Of a DNA stretch of 6,971 bases, positions 5,588 through 6,971 are shown one piece after another. Source of the DNA: Bog-756 sp049521915 (GTDB lineage: Bacteria > Actinomycetota > Acidimicrobiia > Acidimicrobiales > RAAP-2); NCBI GenBank assembly GCA_049521915.1, contig JBEKOI010000227.1:1-6971 (forward strand), written 5' to 3'. Position 1 is the first letter of the stretch. The number at the start of each line of letters is the position of its first letter. The notes under the pieces were generated by a model. The model made no database searches. It had not been told where the DNA came from and saw only the letters and a program-made list of their open reading frames with translations. A program made the translations under genes and the position numbers.

Positions 5588-6958
5588 GTGGTTGACCGGG
5601 CCGAGAGCGAACGCGGCGTCGAATCCCCTCCGTCGAGAGTGGCAACGGGCACCGGATCGGACGCCTCGGCCACACCCGGACCGGTCCGCCGGGTGCCGCC
5701 GACGGGGACGACGACCGTCATCAACGAGACACCGGTCGAGATCCTCGACCGCGAGGTCGGGCCCGACGCCCCGCGGCGTGAGCGTCTGTTCGCGGCCGCA
5801 TCCGGAAAGGGCGTTCCCCTCCGCACCATCCTGACCGTCGATGCCGTGGTCATCGCCACCTGGGTGCTCTACCGCCTGATCGGGCGCCTGCGCGAGGTCA
5901 TCCTGTGGATCCTGATCGCCGCCTTCATCGCCCTCGTCCTCAACCCCGCCGTCAATTTCCTGCAACGCCACCGGTTCAGGCGGGGCGTGGCCATCGGATT
6001 CGTCTTCGCGGTGGCTGCCCTCGTCTTCGCCGGGCTGTTGGGCCTGTTCGGCTACCCGCTGGTGAACTCGCTCACCCACGTGGCCCAGAGCCTCCCGACG
6101 AGGGTCGACCAGTTGGAGAAGGGGCACGGATGGCTGGCCCACACCCTGCAGCGCTTCCACCTGCTGTCCTGGGTGCAGAAGAACGCCCCGAAGCTGGAGA
6201 CGGCGGCGAAGAACCTGGGCAAGCCGGCCCTGGCCGAGGGGACCAACCTGGCCGGCGCGGCCTTCTCGACGATCCTGTCCCTGTTCACCATCGCCTTCTT
6301 GTCCCTGTTCATGCTGCTCGAGGCCCCGAGGATCCGGAGCGGGCTGCTCGGGACGATGCGGCCCGAGCGCCGCCAGCTCGTGGCCGACATCGCCCACCGC
6401 GTCTCCCAGCAGGTGACGGCCTACGTCATGGGCACCATCGCCCTCTCGGTCATGTTCGGCGTGGTCGTGCTCATCACCATGTTGATCCTCGGGGTGCCCT
6501 TCGCCCTGCTCGTCGGGCTGTGGGTGGCCCTGGTGGCCTTGATCCCGCTGGTCGGGGGGCTGATCGCCGCGGTGCCGAGCGTCCTCATCGCCCTGCTCCA
6601 CTCACCGACCTCCGGCGTGGTCATGCTCATCGTCTTCTTGGGCTTCCAGCTGGTCGAGAACCATTTCCTCTATCCCGTGATCATGAGCCGCTCGGTGCGC
6701 ATGAACCCGCTCTGGGTGCTGCTGTCCGTGCTGGTCGGCGCCAACCTCGGGGGGGCCTTCGGTTCCACGCTCGGTGCGCTGGCCGGCGCGGTGGTCGCCA
6801 TACCGGTCGGGGGCGCAATCCAGGTGATCTTCAGAGAGGTCTGGAGCCAGACCAGGGCCACCAACGCCGGGACGGACGATGAGCTCGTGGGGGCCGGTGC
6901 TCCATCGGTCGAGGTTGACCAGGTAACGCAGGACCCGTCTCCTAAGCTGCCTGCATGA
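5588..6958 (+). CDS. AI-2E / PerM-family (PF01594) membrane transport protein
   Basis: Polytopic membrane protein of 456 residues from GTG 5588. It is placed in the AI-2E transporter / PerM (UPF0118) family by its overall plan. There is an N-terminal pair of helices (about 82-97 and 103-120) ending in ALVLNPAVNFL, a helix at 133-158, then a long soluble loop (about 160-220). A helix at 222-245 ends in FMLLEAPR, and C-terminal helices contain ALIPLVGGLIAAVPSVLIAL (317-336). The signature VENHFLYPVIMSRSVRMNPLWVLLS (356-380) and GALAGAVVAIPVGGAI (396-411) follow. The name comes from E. coli TqsA; other members are cation antiporters or of unknown function, so no substrate is assigned. A hydrophilic Pro/Thr/Arg-rich N-terminal extension of about 80 residues makes it longer than the usual 350. 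GTG 5639 is another in-frame start. The stop overlaps the next start by four bases (ATGA). Confidence 0.9.
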   Translation: MVDRAESERGVESPPSRVATGTGSDASATPGPVRRVPPTGTTTVINETPVEILDREVGPDAPRRERLFAAASGKGVPLRTILTVDAVVIATWVLYRLIGRLREVILWILIAAFIALVLNPAVNFLQRHRFRRGVAIGFVFAVAALVFAGLLGLFGYPLVNSLTHVAQSLPTRVDQLEKGHGWLAHTLQRFHLLSWVQKNAPKLETAAKNLGKPALAEGTNLAGAAFSTILSLFTIAFLSLFMLLEAPRIRSGLLGTMRPERRQLVADIAHRVSQQVTAYVMGTIALSVMFGVVVLITMLILGVPFALLVGLWVALVALIPLVGGLIAAVPSVLIALLHSPTSGVVMLIVFLGFQLVENHFLYPVIMSRSVRMNPLWVLLSVLVGANLGGAFGSTLGALAGAVVAIPVGGAIQVIFREVWSQTRATNAGTDDELVGAGAPSVEVDQVTQDPSPKLPA

Positions 6959-6971
6959 ACGTACTGGTGGT
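6955..6971 (+). CDS. Start of a further gene, cut by the window edge
   Basis: ATG 6955 overlaps the stop of the preceding gene as ATGA and opens a frame reading MNVLVV before the window ends. The overlap suggests one mRNA and coupled translation with the AI-2E-family gene. A start of this type, a beta strand running into a nucleotide-binding loop, is common in PurD, response regulators and Rossmann-fold enzymes. Five full codons cannot decide between them. Confidence 0.6.

Noticed and set aside
1..6971. Search for tRNA or rRNA genes, CRISPR arrays, insertion sequences, attachment sites and riboswitches
   Set aside because: No tRNA-like cloverleaf, regularly spaced repeats, transposase or integrase motifs were seen, and the non-coding space is too small to hold most of these.

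Overview
The window is GC-rich and densely coding, with no gene-free stretch over about 100 bases. The encoded RodA, polyphosphate kinase and membrane proteins have actinobacterial character. GTG and TTG starts are used, and Shine-Dalgarno sites are weak or absent in front of most genes. A high-GC actinobacterium is likely, possibly from a deep-branching class such as Acidimicrobiia; the class is an inference from protein style only.

Layout, left to right. (1) A small DUF151 / bifunctional-nuclease-like gene on + (24-467). An AGGAGGAG on the opposite strand at 13-20 hints at a divergent gene leaving the window to the left. (2) A RodA/FtsW-family SEDS glycosyltransferase on - (486-1889), tail to tail with gene 1, with a GC hairpin across the two stops. 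(3) A 104-base divergent control region (1890-1993). It holds a 19-base perfect palindrome, a candidate -10 for each direction, and a chain of three 4-5-codon mini-ORFs joined by ATGA overlaps that ends on the TTG start of ppk1. (4) Polyphosphate kinase ppk1 on + (1994-4348), beginning with a 24-base tandem repeat. (5) A UPF0104 / LPG-synthase-TM-like (flippase-type) membrane protein on - (4167-5567), whose 3' end overlaps ppk1 antisense by 182 bases. (6) A divergent AI-2E/PerM-family membrane protein on + (5588-6958). (7) The first codons of a further + gene, joined to gene 6 by an ATGA overlap.

Functionally these are housekeeping and envelope genes: peptidoglycan glycan-strand polymerisation (RodA), polyphosphate storage and stress metabolism (PPK1), and two polytopic membrane proteins of families with uncertain substrates. 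Nothing suggests a mobile element, CRISPR array, defence island or biosynthetic cluster. The most unusual material is in the small-scale architecture: the upstream mini-ORF chain and repeat around the ppk1 start, the palindrome between rodA and ppk1, and the long reciprocal 3' overlap of ppk1 with its convergent neighbour.
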